From assembly GCA_002633005.1 (NCBI GenBank), contig NMRA01000143.1:649206-713205 (forward strand): DNA of 64,000 bases. Direction: 5' to 3'. Position 1 is the first letter of the stretch, and each line of letters begins with the position of its first letter. This document shows, in pieces, positions 49,767-62,500 of the stretch. The DNA is from Phoronis australis (lineage: Eukaryota > Phoronida > Phoronidae). A model generated the notes under the pieces. The model worked only from the letters and a program-made list of their open reading frames with translations. It was not told the origin of the DNA and made no database searches. Made by a program: the position numbers and the translations under genes.

Positions 49767-51179
49767 AGCACTAGTCTTCGAGATTCACCCATTGAGGCTC
49801 GAAAGCTATTTTTTAATAAATATTTTTACCAGATTCTAAAGCGTTTTACCTGTTTGTTCATTGTCTAATTTCATCCGGTCTCGACATATGCCATTCTTAA
49901 CCTCGCACGTATATGCACACGCACACACAAGTACGCACTCACTTGCACATTAAATAGCCAATAGATCCGTCGCATGCATTGTTCACACGTGGCCTGCGTA
50001 CAACGCGATATATTCAAGGGGCGCGTATAAATGCGCAAGAAGCGAATGTTTGATTTAGACTACTTGCTCAAATAAAAGTGGTCTAAACCCCGTGCTCCTT
50101 ATTTGGACGACTAATGACTTCTTATTTTTGCAAATTATGCACAATTCGTTATTCTTCGTGACCTTGTTCAGCGCATAAAGTGACACGCTCTTTCAGGACC
50201 TTGTTCCCAAGTCTCAAGCCACCAGAACTACCAGTTTCTTTGAAGCCCAGAGACCACCAAACTCCTTATTTTATGCTCTGTGGGTGAGAGATATTCGTAA
50301 TTTATTTTCCGCAAATAAAAAATATTTCAGCCATGACAGGTGCATTTCGGAATTTTCCCCTCATAACCAGAACTGTGTAGTGCAAACATAAATACCAGAG
50401 TTTGATGTACAGTATTTTCCTGTTGTGTTGTTTTGTTTCAATGCGCATGCTCCATTCCTCATCTTGCTCAAGTTCAATAGCATGTATAAATTGCTTTATC
50501 TTTTGCAAACAAATCATATCTCGACCTTCATTTGACGGGGTGTAACACAACTTAATCATTTTCAAACCAACCATGAAGTTTAATTTCTCATAAAATGCTT
50601 TGGCCCACTCTTCCGTTTTATACTTTCATGAGCGAATGTATCTAATATACATACGTTACTTCCCACGTCTGTTTCTCTCCTCAACAGAGTTGTGGAAGAG
50701 TGTTCAAACAACCGTTACACTGATTGTTTACGTTTCACAATTTCACCAATAACACGAATGTTTCAAGTTTTAATATTTGGAGATATCTGTTATGTGCTTA
50801 GTAGTAGAATGAGGTGGAAAGCATAAAATAGATAGAAAATCAGAGATTGCCGGGGCGCACTGATGGCCTATTAAAAGGGAAAATTGTCAAACATTTGATT
50901 TGTAATGACATATTTAACCTATTTTTTCTGCAATCTAGAGTGAAGGAGCATTCGGATGATGGTCTAGTCTTTTCTTGCACCGGGGCTGAGACTAAAGTGG
51001 ATTTGTAATTTGAGATAAAATATGGCCAAAATCGCTCTTTTTGGTCATTTTTGGCACCTCAATTTTTTCACGATGAATGTAACAAGGTCAAAAGACATGG
51101 CTTTGTTAATTTTCTTCATTTTTGAGAAACCCCATAGAGTGAACTTTCCACTGTCAGTTATGCTTTTTTCCGGTGTCCG

Positions 51180-51228
51180 AGACAGCTGTGTATACAAGGG
51201 CTCTGATATTGACCCAGGGAAGGGATAG
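51180..51228 (+). pseudogene. VWC first-half exon relic
   Basis: 'agctgtgtatacaagggctc' closely matches the start of exon 36 and reads DSCVYKGSDIDPGKG before TAG. Only the first ~15 codons of a VWC first half are left; the W-x-DGC part is missing and there is no good acceptor. It lies between the two genes. Confidence 0.65.
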
Positions 51229-52350
51229 GGTCAAAATCAGCCACTGGCACTTGGTTTTAGTCCTATACGTACATGCGCATATAGTTGGCAAAGTACACGA
51301 TGTCATTAGCCGATGAAGCTGTGCCGCTTCAGTCCATAACTGCATTACTGACATACTTATTTACTCGGCACAGCAACCTCGACTTACAACATCACCCATT
51401 ATTAAAACACGTGTAATTTAACATGTTTACACCATCACGTGACCATACATTGAGGATTTAACCAGTCCACATTTCTTCGCCAACTCCATTTTCTTTTCCA
51501 AGCACGGGCGCATCAAGACTTAAATAAAATGTGTCGCTCATGTCTTTTTTCTAAAATTAAAGGACCCAGTTTATCCACAATGTCCCTTCCTTTAGCTCAG
51601 GCCAGCTTGCCACGATGATTTTATCAATATCACGTTTTATCTCTTATTTCGCAACCTCGGGTCAAAGTTCATTGTAATGCTGTGAGATGAATGCCTATTT
51701 ATACACTCGACTGTTTCCGGTGACCCAAAAGTGACGTTTATAATCGTCTGCTTCAGATTAAAATAACATCATTCACGCACATAGCAAGTGGTGGGAACTG
51801 GCAGCTGTGTATCTTTCTGCCAGGCAAAGACGAGTACAACTGAGAGTTTTTGTCACCCATCCCGCCTTCAACGGGTGGCAATCCCCTTTGCTCTCCCAGA
51901 TATCCAGCTGTACTCCTCCATTCGGTGGTGAATCACTGTACATGTAGAAACAAATTTTCATGCCTGGAATAAACCAGGAGCCCCTTTCATGAACAATGAC
52001 TTAAAAATAAGTCAGAAATTTGGTCGTGCGTCCCAAAAATAATTACATCTCACTTGAGCGATGCAGTTTCAGAAAATAATAAACTCCATACATGTAAATT
52101 ATTATTCATAGTTTACTTCAGTAAACTGAACGCCAGTCCTTTTTACAATACGCTACAACATAAAAGTAAGATAGCACTAAAATAAACCATGTGTTCACGA
52201 AAGTGAACCTTATTTACACATACTGAACTGTGAAGTGCTTATAACTACTTAGTGAAATCTTTTTTCAGAAACTAGGAGTGTTGTACAAAGATTATGCCTG
52301 AAGTCTATATTCAAGAAAAACAGACCCCTCCTTGCAGGGGATGGGGTGTT

Positions 52351-52566
52351 GCAGCGGCGGATCTAGGATATCGTAAGGGGGGGCCCAACATGTTGCCTCG
52401 GGGAATTGGGCAAAGCGCGATTGTATGTGCAACACAGGGGGAAGGTTGCGGCGGCCTGAATGTTTGGAAAAGCTATCGGTGGACTAAAAACAAAAAAAAA
52501 ACGGGAACGCGATTCCGTTTCGCCCCCCCCCCNGGCTCCCTGGGCATCCCTTAAATCCGCCTATGT
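52351..52566. mobile_element. Short MITE-like element containing the poly-C gap
   Basis: 'ggcggatctagga' at the left and 'taaatccgcctatg' at the right are imperfect inverted repeats around about 200 bp that include G- and C-runs and the n at 52533. No coding capacity. Confidence 0.45.
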
Positions 52567-54299
52567 GTTGGGTCTTCAACTGCCAGCAGGCAGCTCTCAG
52601 CAGAGGTGGTGAAATTGCACCCGGACTTTGGTTGGTTACGACCCTCACCTCATGTGCGCTGTGCATGTATGCAGCTCTCGAAGTGATTAAAATTTGACAT
52701 TTCATTTTGTGTCGTGAGATGCCTTGCAGGAGTAAAATGCCGTTAACAAGTGTCGACACCTGAATTAACACCTGAAGCATTTCATTTGAAGTGATGGATG
52801 CTTGACAATGTTGAAAAGGTTAATGTAACGTGACCATGCTTTTTTACCTGATACCTGCCATCACGTGTCATGTTCTCACAACGTATGCTTCGGACAAAAT
52901 CAAGGTGCGGATTCAGGAGGCGGGGGAGGGGGCGGCGGCTAAAAAGTCAGGGTTCTCCTAAATTTTTACCAACTTAAGTGTCCACTTCTGAGATCTAACA
53001 AGTCAAAACGAAGTTGGTCAATACTTTTCCTGTAAATACACAATTAATGAATTTTGGCGCCCTAATGCTCTCAAACCAAGATATCACATGGAGGCCTACA
53101 TTCAAAATCCATGATGACCACAGCAACTTATCAAAAGTAAGAAAATAACAGTTTGCTTTCACCTGGCGACGTGTTCTGTTGCGTGAAACAACCCCAAATT
53201 AAATAGAGACTCGCTATGTTCTTTTAATTTTAACTGCATTCGTGGACTTATGAAAACACTGACTGAACCTTTTTATCCTGTTTTGTTTTCATGTTTGACT
53301 TTGATGGATATCTAGACTAAATTCTACTTCGACTTCTCAATATGTTTGAAAACATACACGTAACTTTTCACACAACGCCCCTAATTTAAAAACCGATGTC
53401 CTATTCATTGCCATTGAAATAAGGGGCTCAGTTTTAGAAAGGCCATTAGTCAAAGAAGAGCTCATAAGATAGCAAAACATGTTATTTGTTAGTAAACTAG
53501 GACACCTATACGCAGAAGATTTAGGGAACTTAGTATTTGAGGGCCTATTTGAGACTGTTCCAGGCGTGTAGGCCCTACAGCTGTCTTGGATTTGCCGTCA
53601 CATATTTTTTTCCGTGAACGTGGTTGTCAAAAATGAAAGATTCCAAATGTTCACGGAATTTCTTTATTTTTGACCACCGAGCTCGGATCTAATTTGAGTC
53701 TTGGGAGAAAGTCGTTGCTCACCTGGGATGGTCGAATAGTGTTGCAAGGCGCCTAGTTTGTTACTTAACATATTCCTGTCCACAAGTGTCATTTTTTCAA
53801 ACACTCAATGCCTATGGACACGGACACAACGTTTACACGGATACAACGCTGTAGTTTCAATGTCCCAATGAGTAACTTCAACTATGCAGCTAACCTGAAC
53901 ACGCGTTTCTAAATAGGGACCAAGATGGCGTTCTCCGCCGCGCACAGTCCGGCATGGGCAGGCACATGATTTATTGCACGAGGTCAGTTCATTTGCAGCA
54001 ACGCTTTACCTAGGCAATTACATCGCCCTTGATGCCGCAGAGATGCAGGGGCGATAGTAGGCCTACATTCCCACAAAAAGTTACGAATGTCAAAATACAG
54101 GAAATAAAATCAAATGAAACATGCATATATGCACATGGAGTTATAATTAACACATACCATAAGTCTGGAGACGATTCAGTCAAGATAATTTGAAGAATCG
54201 ATGAAAATCGTTCGAGTTTCTCTTACTCGGGTGCCATTTTGAGAAAGTTACGTGAAATCACGCATGTTGACGAATAAAAAGTCCAAGAGACACAAATCT

Positions 54300-54450
54300 T
54301 ACAAATTTCACGTGATACCTTCCCATGTTATTTTGCAAGTGTCACGCGCCAGCGTCACGCGTTTCGCTCAGTCTCGCGCTAGCCTTTGCCTAACTCACGT
54401 GACTCACTTGAAATACTTTGTGGTTATCGCGCGCGTGGTGAAAAAGTGGA
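54300..54450. promoter_or_regulatory. CpG-dense stretch with two TCACGTGA palindromes
   Basis: Within an AT-rich region this stretch has many CpGs (for example 'tcacgcgccagcgtcacgcg' and 'tatcgcgcgcgtgg'). TCACGTGA occurs at 54308-54315 and 54395-54402, an E-box type bound by MITF/TFE/USF-class bHLH proteins in animals. It lies 2 kb upstream of the gene 2 start. A promoter or enhancer role is inferred only. Confidence 0.3.
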
Positions 54451-56431
54451 GTTGGAATTCTTCGCCAGTCACATTAATTCTCGTAACTATGCTTCGTTGA
54501 AGATATGTGTAGAAAGTAAGCGCTTTTTTAAGTGATAGTTTTAAGTGTGGAATGTATTTTTGACGAGGTGAAAATTCCTAATCGGTGGTCGGATTTGGCC
54601 TACCGCCCGTTTGAAATACACAGGACGAAATTCGAATAGAAAGCGATGGGAAGTATTGAAGCCCCTTACCGGCCAACCGAGGGGCTACGTGTTGCCTACG
54701 CTCTACCGGGTTCAAGCTATAACTGACAAATGTCTCACACGCAAACACTATACCAAGCAGTCATTTGAGGTGATGCGTCGGAATTGTAATAACAGATTTC
54801 TTCAAATTTCGAAGCGGCGGTCGACCAAAAGATTTTCGTCGTGGCATTCCCCGCAGTGTACAGTTCTATTGCGAAGCGGTTCAGTATACATGTACATAAA
54901 AATAACGGGGGGAAGCTATCTATGACAGACAAGCCTTAAAGATAGCGTCCATACTTGGCCTAGTGTTTAGGGAGAACGACCAGATGCTCAGTTGGCTTCT
55001 GGATCGGCATACATTCTCTAACTTGAGGCTAAAATCGTTATCTTAATACATGTAACGCGATATCTGGGTTACGCTACCGAAAATATCTAAGGGTATGTCG
55101 CATGTTTCCATACTGATTTCAATGTTAGTCTTATTGTGGTTGAAATCTTTATTATGAATTATCTAGGTAACTACTTTTCTAAACTTTTGACAAGCATGTT
55201 CAGTTTGATGTAAATACTGTATGTATGGCCAGTCTTAATAGAAGTTGTAGAACAAATATTAATGCACACACATGGAATATAACGGTAGGCAGGTAGCTTT
55301 CTGCAAACAAGTACTAAATAGAAATAGATGTACTGCCCTAGCCAATATGCAAAATAATGCTTATGATAATTAGGAAATATTGAACCCTGTAAGCTAACCG
55401 AAATCCAATTTACTTTTAATTATTGTACCATTTTTACAAACCCACGGCATAAGGACATTCTTAGTTCGACTATGGATGCCGTTGTTTCCACTAAATCCAC
55501 AAGGATCGAGTTCTCTCCAGCAAGCAGAACATGATACATCTAGCAGTTTATCGTTGTGTGCTTCGTGTTCTCGCGCTGGCGCGAGACTTCGCGTAAAGTG
55601 TAATTCAAATCACATTCAAGCAGCTATGAACCATGTTTTGTTGTTCTACACATCAACTTACTTCACACATGTATTTTAACTTCCAAATCAACGCCAATGC
55701 GTTCTTATACTTTGTTTTGGGCCTACTAAATCACCTGCCTTGGCTAGCATCTTTATGGGCCTGACCTGATCTTTCAATACTGAATGTTGGCGAGAATGAG
55801 TCAAATGTTACATACATGTACATGTAGCTTCGTTGTCTGACAGGCGGTGTTAAAGGGGTGGGGGCAGGGTTGGGATGGCCTCCCCTCTGGGGTTACGAAC
55901 AAGTAAAAAACAAAACAAAAATCCCCGAAGCCATACCTTTTAACAAGCAAGGACAAAATTTCCCATCTAAAATAGTGGTTTTACCTTAACCTCGTCCCGG
56001 CCTCTAGTGAGCAGCCGGATTGTTAACGAAAGTAACGCACCAACATTCCTCCATAGCCCCCTACCACCCTTACCATCGACACCGATTGTGTCGTAGGCTA
56101 GACCCCTATTGGAGGTTAGTTGGCAATGTAAAAGCTGGCATTTTGTACACATCTCGAATTCTTAAGCGAATAGTTTCAGCATTTGAAACCTTTATTTAAA
56201 CAACGGGAGATTCCAGAGCGGTACACGGTGACTGTTAAGATACAGGGATTGGCTAAAAACAGAGCAGTTGGCAACGATATTCGCCAACAGTCTCACTGAG
56301 GCAGCTTGTTGCAAAAATCCGTCTTATAACATAGATGGTTTCTTGGCCGGGTTAAGACGTAGTATTCAACGTCAACGATTCCCCCACACAACTTCCTGGA
56401 TCCGCCGTTGAAAATGTTATCTCAGTTTTGA

Positions 56432-56439
56432 TTTAAAAG
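56432..56439 (+). promoter_or_regulatory. Possible TATA-like element of gene 2
   Basis: TTTAAAAG lies 50 bases upstream of the gene 2 ATG. With an initiator-like 'tccaga' near 56461 it would give a short 5'UTR of about 20 bases. Weak evidence. Confidence 0.3.
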
Positions 56440-56481
56440 CTCGCCATCTCTCGTGACTGCTCCAGACACGCCTGACCCACT

Positions 56482-56560
56482 ATGATTAGTCTGCGTCTGA
56501 TAGTGATTGTCGGGGCTTTGCTGGCCTACGCCAACTCAAAGACTGTCCATAAACGCGCAG
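56482..56560 (+). CDS. Gene 2 exon 1: signal peptide and dibasic site
   Basis: ATG at 56482 opens MISLRLIVIVGALLAYANSK followed by TVHKRA, then donor gtacgt in phase 1. The hydrophobic core LIVIVGALLA and a likely cleavage near AYA or ANS make a clear signal peptide. The Lys-Arg just before the first VWC could be a furin-type processing site. This ATG is chosen because it is the only one that gives a signal peptide joined in phase to exon 2. Confidence 0.8.
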
Positions 56561-59500
56561 GTACGTGTTATTGAACTTAACTTTTCCATCGTGGCTTATG
56601 GAAGCAAATTGTGGGCATCAGAAATATTATTACAGGTAATTAACCGGTGTTCAGACTGTTTAGACTATCGTTGCCATTCCAGGATTACACGAGACAAATG
56701 ACGTTTCAAGGTTTGGGAAATAGTTTGTGCTTTGTAATTTAAATATGAATAATAATAAAACGCAAAAAATAATGCCAAGGTACAAAATAAGATAACAGGC
56801 TTTCTTTAACTTTGCTCCTAAGTTAGACTTACACCAAGTCCAGTAGTTGTGAGCGCATGTCGACAACAGTGTATCGGTTAATAGACAAGTCGTTCACACG
56901 AAGCTTGCACGTCCTCGATGGATTTCCTCTGAATTTCCTCCTCCAATTATGTTTTTCCCATAAAAAGTGTTATTTTGGGTTTGAAAAGAATTCACAGTTA
57001 AGTTTATGTAGAAACCAACAAAAATGTTCAAATTTGGTTAACTTCGCAAAATCATATCTCAGGAACGGCTGGTGGGAGCTTTTGTGAACTTTCAGACTCT
57101 AAGCAAAGTTCTCCAAAACCACAGTAGGAATTGTTTTTAAATTTGTCCATTTTTACATAAGGAGTAAGTCTTTCATGGAAAAATCTGAACTACACGATTA
57201 ACACCTAAGACGAAATGATAATTTAAAAAATGTAACTGCGTTTTTTGAGTGCAACGGTTCATTCCAAACACTTGTATCAATTGATATTCAAATTGGGGTT
57301 GTTGTTGATACCGTTGTTGTGCTGTGAATGTGGTTGCTAAAGTTTACTAAGAAGGCAGGGTCATGTGATCCATCTCATGGAATATGAGTAAACAACCAAA
57401 AATCAAATTTTACAGACTTAATACTTTCAGAAAATACATACTTTTACCGAGAGTAAAAATTATTGATTTTATAATTATTTGAGTGACGGCCCAGACTTGT
57501 CGATAAGGTCATGCATAACGAGCCAAGGTCAAGCTAACTCGCAGACTCTAGTTTTGACACAAGAAACAAGCTCCCAGCTTCTCCTAAGGTCAGAAATAAC
57601 GTTTAATTAAGGAATAAGACGACACAACTTTTTAGTATGGTAATAACATACACCAAATTTTGTTTTTTGGCGGAAGGTAGGTTTATAGAAACCTTATTTT
57701 AAGCAGCCCGTCCATGCAATGGTATGTCAGACAGAACATCAAATAATTTTCAGATATTAATGCCCACGTATTTATACCAAATATACTTTTGTTTGTACCA
57801 CCCGGTACCGGCGAGGCCCACAGAAAGTCAAATTGGATATTCTTCCCTGCTAATGGCGTGCTCCAAAGTGATAATTGGAATATAATGCGCATTTCAGGCA
57901 ACGGCTGCTCATACAAAGGAAACACGTACAGTGAGGGACAGACTTGGGATGATGGGTGCACTTATTCGTGTGTCTGCAATGACGGCAATACGGGGGAATG
58001 GCAGTGCAAGGCTAAGTACGATCCCCTCTGAAATAGCGCGTTCTGAGAACATGTTTGTCACCGCTCGTCAACATAGGAATTTAATCAGCCGGACAAAATC
58101 AACAATAGATTTGATCATGGCAAAGTCATGTTAGAAGCAATCGATCATGCTCAAATTACTTATAGTCACCCTGTCTTGAAACTTGTGAGTGGTGCCATGC
58201 TAAACCATGCACCGTTGCCATAGTAACTAGCTATCAAGCCGACTAAAATCAGCAAATTTCAGATTTTAAGAGCAGTCACGTTAGAAGCAGGCAACTGTGT
58301 CCACAACACTTGGGAGATTCTACGTTGAACTTCGGAGTGTTGCTTAGCTGATTTGGACATCGTTACCATGGTAACCACCGGGTATTCTGACAGCCAAAAC
58401 ACCAATTTTAGGCTTGATGGCAGTCATGTTACAAGCAGGCAACCGTGCTCAAAGCATTTTAATGAACCTCCATAAAACGGGGAGTTGCTTAGCTTGAATG
58501 TGCATTGTTGCCATGGTAACCGTACATTTTTTTTGAATTGAAACAGAGAACATCACATGCCAACGGAGCTTTGAAAAATTTAAACTGCCTCAAGCAAACA
58601 CTTATTACAACCAACAGAACTATTTTAATAATTCAAAAATGGTTGCCAGCCAGGGGCAATTCACGAACACAAAAATGGAAATAGCCTTTTTAACAACATA
58701 AACGCTGCCTACAGCTTATGCAATAGATTTGCATAAAATATGTCTAAAAGCAAACACTTATGGCTGGTATAGGATATCAAAACCAGAAGAACAATATTGA
58801 AAATCGAAAAATGGTTGCCTTGGCAACCAATTTAAATAAACCTGTTGCTGACAGTCATTATTTCATGTTGATTTGAAAACAATTATATAGATATAGTTCT
58901 CCAAGAAAAGTTCAAAGTAGAAAAATCGAGAAAGTATCGAATAATTTGGTACGAATAGGCGTTTTTCATATTCCTCAAAGTATTTGTTTTTATCTTCTAC
59001 TGTTTCCAAACACCAGTTTATTTGTTCTTATATAATAGCTAATCTGCACTTAAGAATTTATTAATTAAAGTTTGATAACAATCAAAATACTACGCCGTTT
59101 TATATTTAATACTTTCAATTTCAGTCAAATCAATAGCTTAGGATTTCTAACAGAACTCGTGTGGAATAGTGGATTTGCAGCGCAAACGAACTACGCATTG
59201 CGCATGTGCGAGTTACTTCCTGCGCGAAGGCTCATGGGATAGCTTGTGGTCAGGCATGTCTTGAGGAGGCTGGATAGTGCGTGCATTTGGAGTGATTTGC
59301 AAAATAAAATCCATGTTTCATTTTTTTGCTTTATAATACCAAGCAAGTCCTCTCTCTCGTTTGTAAACACAGCGCAGCTATTATCAGCGACCTTGCTTTT
59401 CAATGGCTGATGTAAACAAGTTGTCCTTGGCCTTCATCAGTGAAAATGGTGCTTGCTTAATTACCTCATGTCCTACTTCGCTACCTCACTACCGTAAGCC

Positions 59501-62500
59501 AAGTTTAAAGATAATGTTATTATCGCAATTTAAATAATCGATGACTTTGGTAACTTGCAATGTTGATTTCAGCAACCTCCCTATGAGTGACAATTTTAGG
59601 TGATTGCGATGTACATGTATTGTATGCTTCCAACATGACTTTGTCGTCAACATTTCATTTATAGGACTTGTCAAGGTTTGGTCGGCTGAGAATTATACAG
59701 TGTAATTTCAGTGGAGTGTCATTTCAGGCAAAGCAATTGGGATGTGACTGTAGCTCACATTTTCAGAGGTGGTAATCCGTTTGAAACCTAACTACGGTCC
59801 GCAAACACTTATTAACCTCGGTGCGAAACACTAAATTAACCTCGTTGCGAAACACTAAATCCGGTTAGCTGTTTCTAATCAGCGGTGTTTTTTAAAATCG
59901 ATGTAGCGATGCTATATTTTAGTTGTGCACATACCAAAAAAGCCACCTGATGCCAGTTAAAATTGGTTGGTATATCTTTCCCTTAATCGGTGAGGCGTGG
60001 GCTTCAAAAATTAGTCGGGCGCAGACCAGAACTAATTATGCTTTTTACCTTTTTTCTTTTGATCATAATTTCTATACTAGACAAATGTTTACAACCGTTG
60101 TTGCTTGTCCTGGTTCCTTACAAATAGTCTGTAAAAGCTTTGTTCCGAAACTTCGAAACCTTAAAGATTTCAAGCGTTACCAACTGTTATAAAAAGTTGT
60201 CTACTGTCTGATGTTAAATTTGTAATTTGAGGCTCTTTAACAAATTCCTTTAAAATTAAAAAAGCAATATAGTTTCTATATTGTTTCCCTCAGGTGTCCT
60301 AGCTGGGGTACTCTTCCACCTGCCTGTACTCTGAGTCCACCGTTGCCTGGGAACTGCTGTAGCTACCCGAAGTGTCCAAGCGGATATACGATCAAATATC
60401 CTAACGGTCAGTGAGAGAACTTAATACTGTCAGAATCAGATGTTCTGTTAGACAACACTGGCTAAATCGGAAACGTGGACGATCATTGACCAAAGTATTG
60501 ACACTGGAAATGTCTCATGACCCACAGTCGTGTAACTAACCTGGTCAACAAGCTATTCAATCATACAGATGACATATTCGCTTTCGCGCGTACCCTATCA
60601 CCATTCTAATTGTTTTAATTAAAATGAAATGCATTCTTGCGTGACAAATTGTACCCACGCCATGTTGTTTGCATTGTATAAGTATATTATCCGGTATAGT
60701 TTACTGTCAAATCTCGATCAGTAAATCAGTGACAGTAGTAGAAGAGCTACTATTGTACAGGTTTGCTTTCGACCATAGAAACCAAGACCTTCGGATATTT
60801 TAGCTCATGTTAAAATGATTTCATTCCATCAAATTTCAATTAGAATCTGTAATTGTGCCATACTATTCATGTTTTTGTTTGCGTGATTGGTTGATACTGT
60901 ATGTTTAAGCCCACATAAAAACGGATGTGGGTAAATAGCTAGGTTTGATGAGATACTCACCATAGGGTTAAAAGAGCTGAAAGTTGTACTGCCAAGTGAT
61001 GTTATGTTCTGTTTTGATTCCAATTCAATTTATGCGCACAGATCGTCACCAGATTTGCTTTTGGCCAGGACACTATTTTGGTTTTAGCTAATAACATTCG
61101 GATCCATTGACCTGAGTGCATAATCCCATCTTGTCATTTTTTGCTTCAATGATCACATTTTTCACATTCGGTGCCGTGGCCCGGATTCCTTCAGCTCGTC
61201 TTGAACACAGCCAGGGATATTTCCACTATTTCATGAAATTTGTAAATTAAGCCTCTTGGTTACAGGTTACAAGCCCGAACCTGGAGTATCAACAGGCACA
61301 GAGGGTGGGACAGGAACGGGGGGCACTGGAGGAAATACGAGAGCAGGTACGTGCCTGTCACCAGAATCATACGACTCACGTGGTCTTTACGATTGTAATT
61401 ATTTCAGTCCGATAATCTACAATTGCAGACCAACTTAAGGCCTCCACCGCGATTTGGAGTTTTTCTCAGTTACGGAAGCAATTTAAACTAACTAAAGGAG
61501 CTTGCATGAGAAAAGCCTACCATGCTGCAAACGGTCCCACGAAATAAGCTAACCAGGACAAAAACAGAGCACATATGGTTTTCTAAACGTTACGGAGGCA
61601 CAAGGGGCTCAGGCAGTCCAACGGGTGGTGATCACCAAGTTGTTGGTGGGGAAAACGTTTGACGATCAGAGGAGATAGAGAAGACCAGGTGGCGACCGAG
61701 TCTTTCCAACACATCTTTGAAAATATTTTGATACTAAATTTGAAACATCACTCCAGCCGTCACACTTCCGTGTGACATTTTGTCTCTTGTATTTTGTTTA
61801 TTGATGTAATATCTTTGAACTCTATTTCCAGGCTGCATGTACACGGATGGTACAGTTCACAAGGTGGGCGAGACGTGGAGTGACGGATGTAAATATCATT
61901 GTACATGTAAAGACGCTGCTGGCAACTATGAGTGCAGGCACAGGTGCGTCAGGTTTTTATCTATAACCACTATTAACCATTACTTATTCAATTTCGTTAA
62001 ACTGTTCAAATGTTGTTCATTCACGTATAGTCTAGGGTGGAAAAATAAATGCAGTAACGACTGCATGGGAAGGGGCGATGATTCAAAAGTGGTATTGTTT
62101 CGGTCGGATTATCTCAGTATCATTCGGTACCGTCTCAGGTGTCCATTTTTGCCATATTTCAAATCGTCGAATGTCCGTATCAGTGTTCCCACAGTATTTT
62201 AAAGTTAATTGTCCCAGTTTGATCTAATCTCTCAAATTTTCTGTTTCTTTTTCTTTCCCACCAGGTGTCTCCAGTGGAATCTGCCTTCGTTTTGCAAAAT
62301 GGATCCACCAATTCCTGGATTCTGTTGCGGCATGCCTAGATGTACATGGGACGTAACGTTTAACTTCCCCCCTGGGTGAGTTTCGTATATCAGGCTAGAA
62401 AAGAAAAAACAAGTCCAGCATGCAGCTGGGTGTATTCAATCATTATATAAAGAGCATAAACCCCGCTTAAGCTAGTTTCCAATCCTTGTGAACACTACAA

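Larger units (their letters stand above)
48610..56481. other. Intergenic region between gene 1 and gene 2
   Basis: About 8 kb with no complete gene recognised. It holds a dispersed repeat (49586-49766), a VWC exon relic (51180-51228), a MITE-like element (52351-52566) and a CpG-dense stretch near 54.3-54.45 kb. Open frames at 50302-50574 (minus), 54252-54500 and 54611-54925 (plus) have no known domain, and I do not call them genes. The n at 52533 marks an uncertain poly-C tract. Confidence 0.55.

Noticed and set aside
54252..54925. Open frames of 82 and 104 codons in the intergenic region
   Set aside because: No recognisable domain, no splice partners and no cysteine pattern. The CpG-rich base composition alone can keep frames open.
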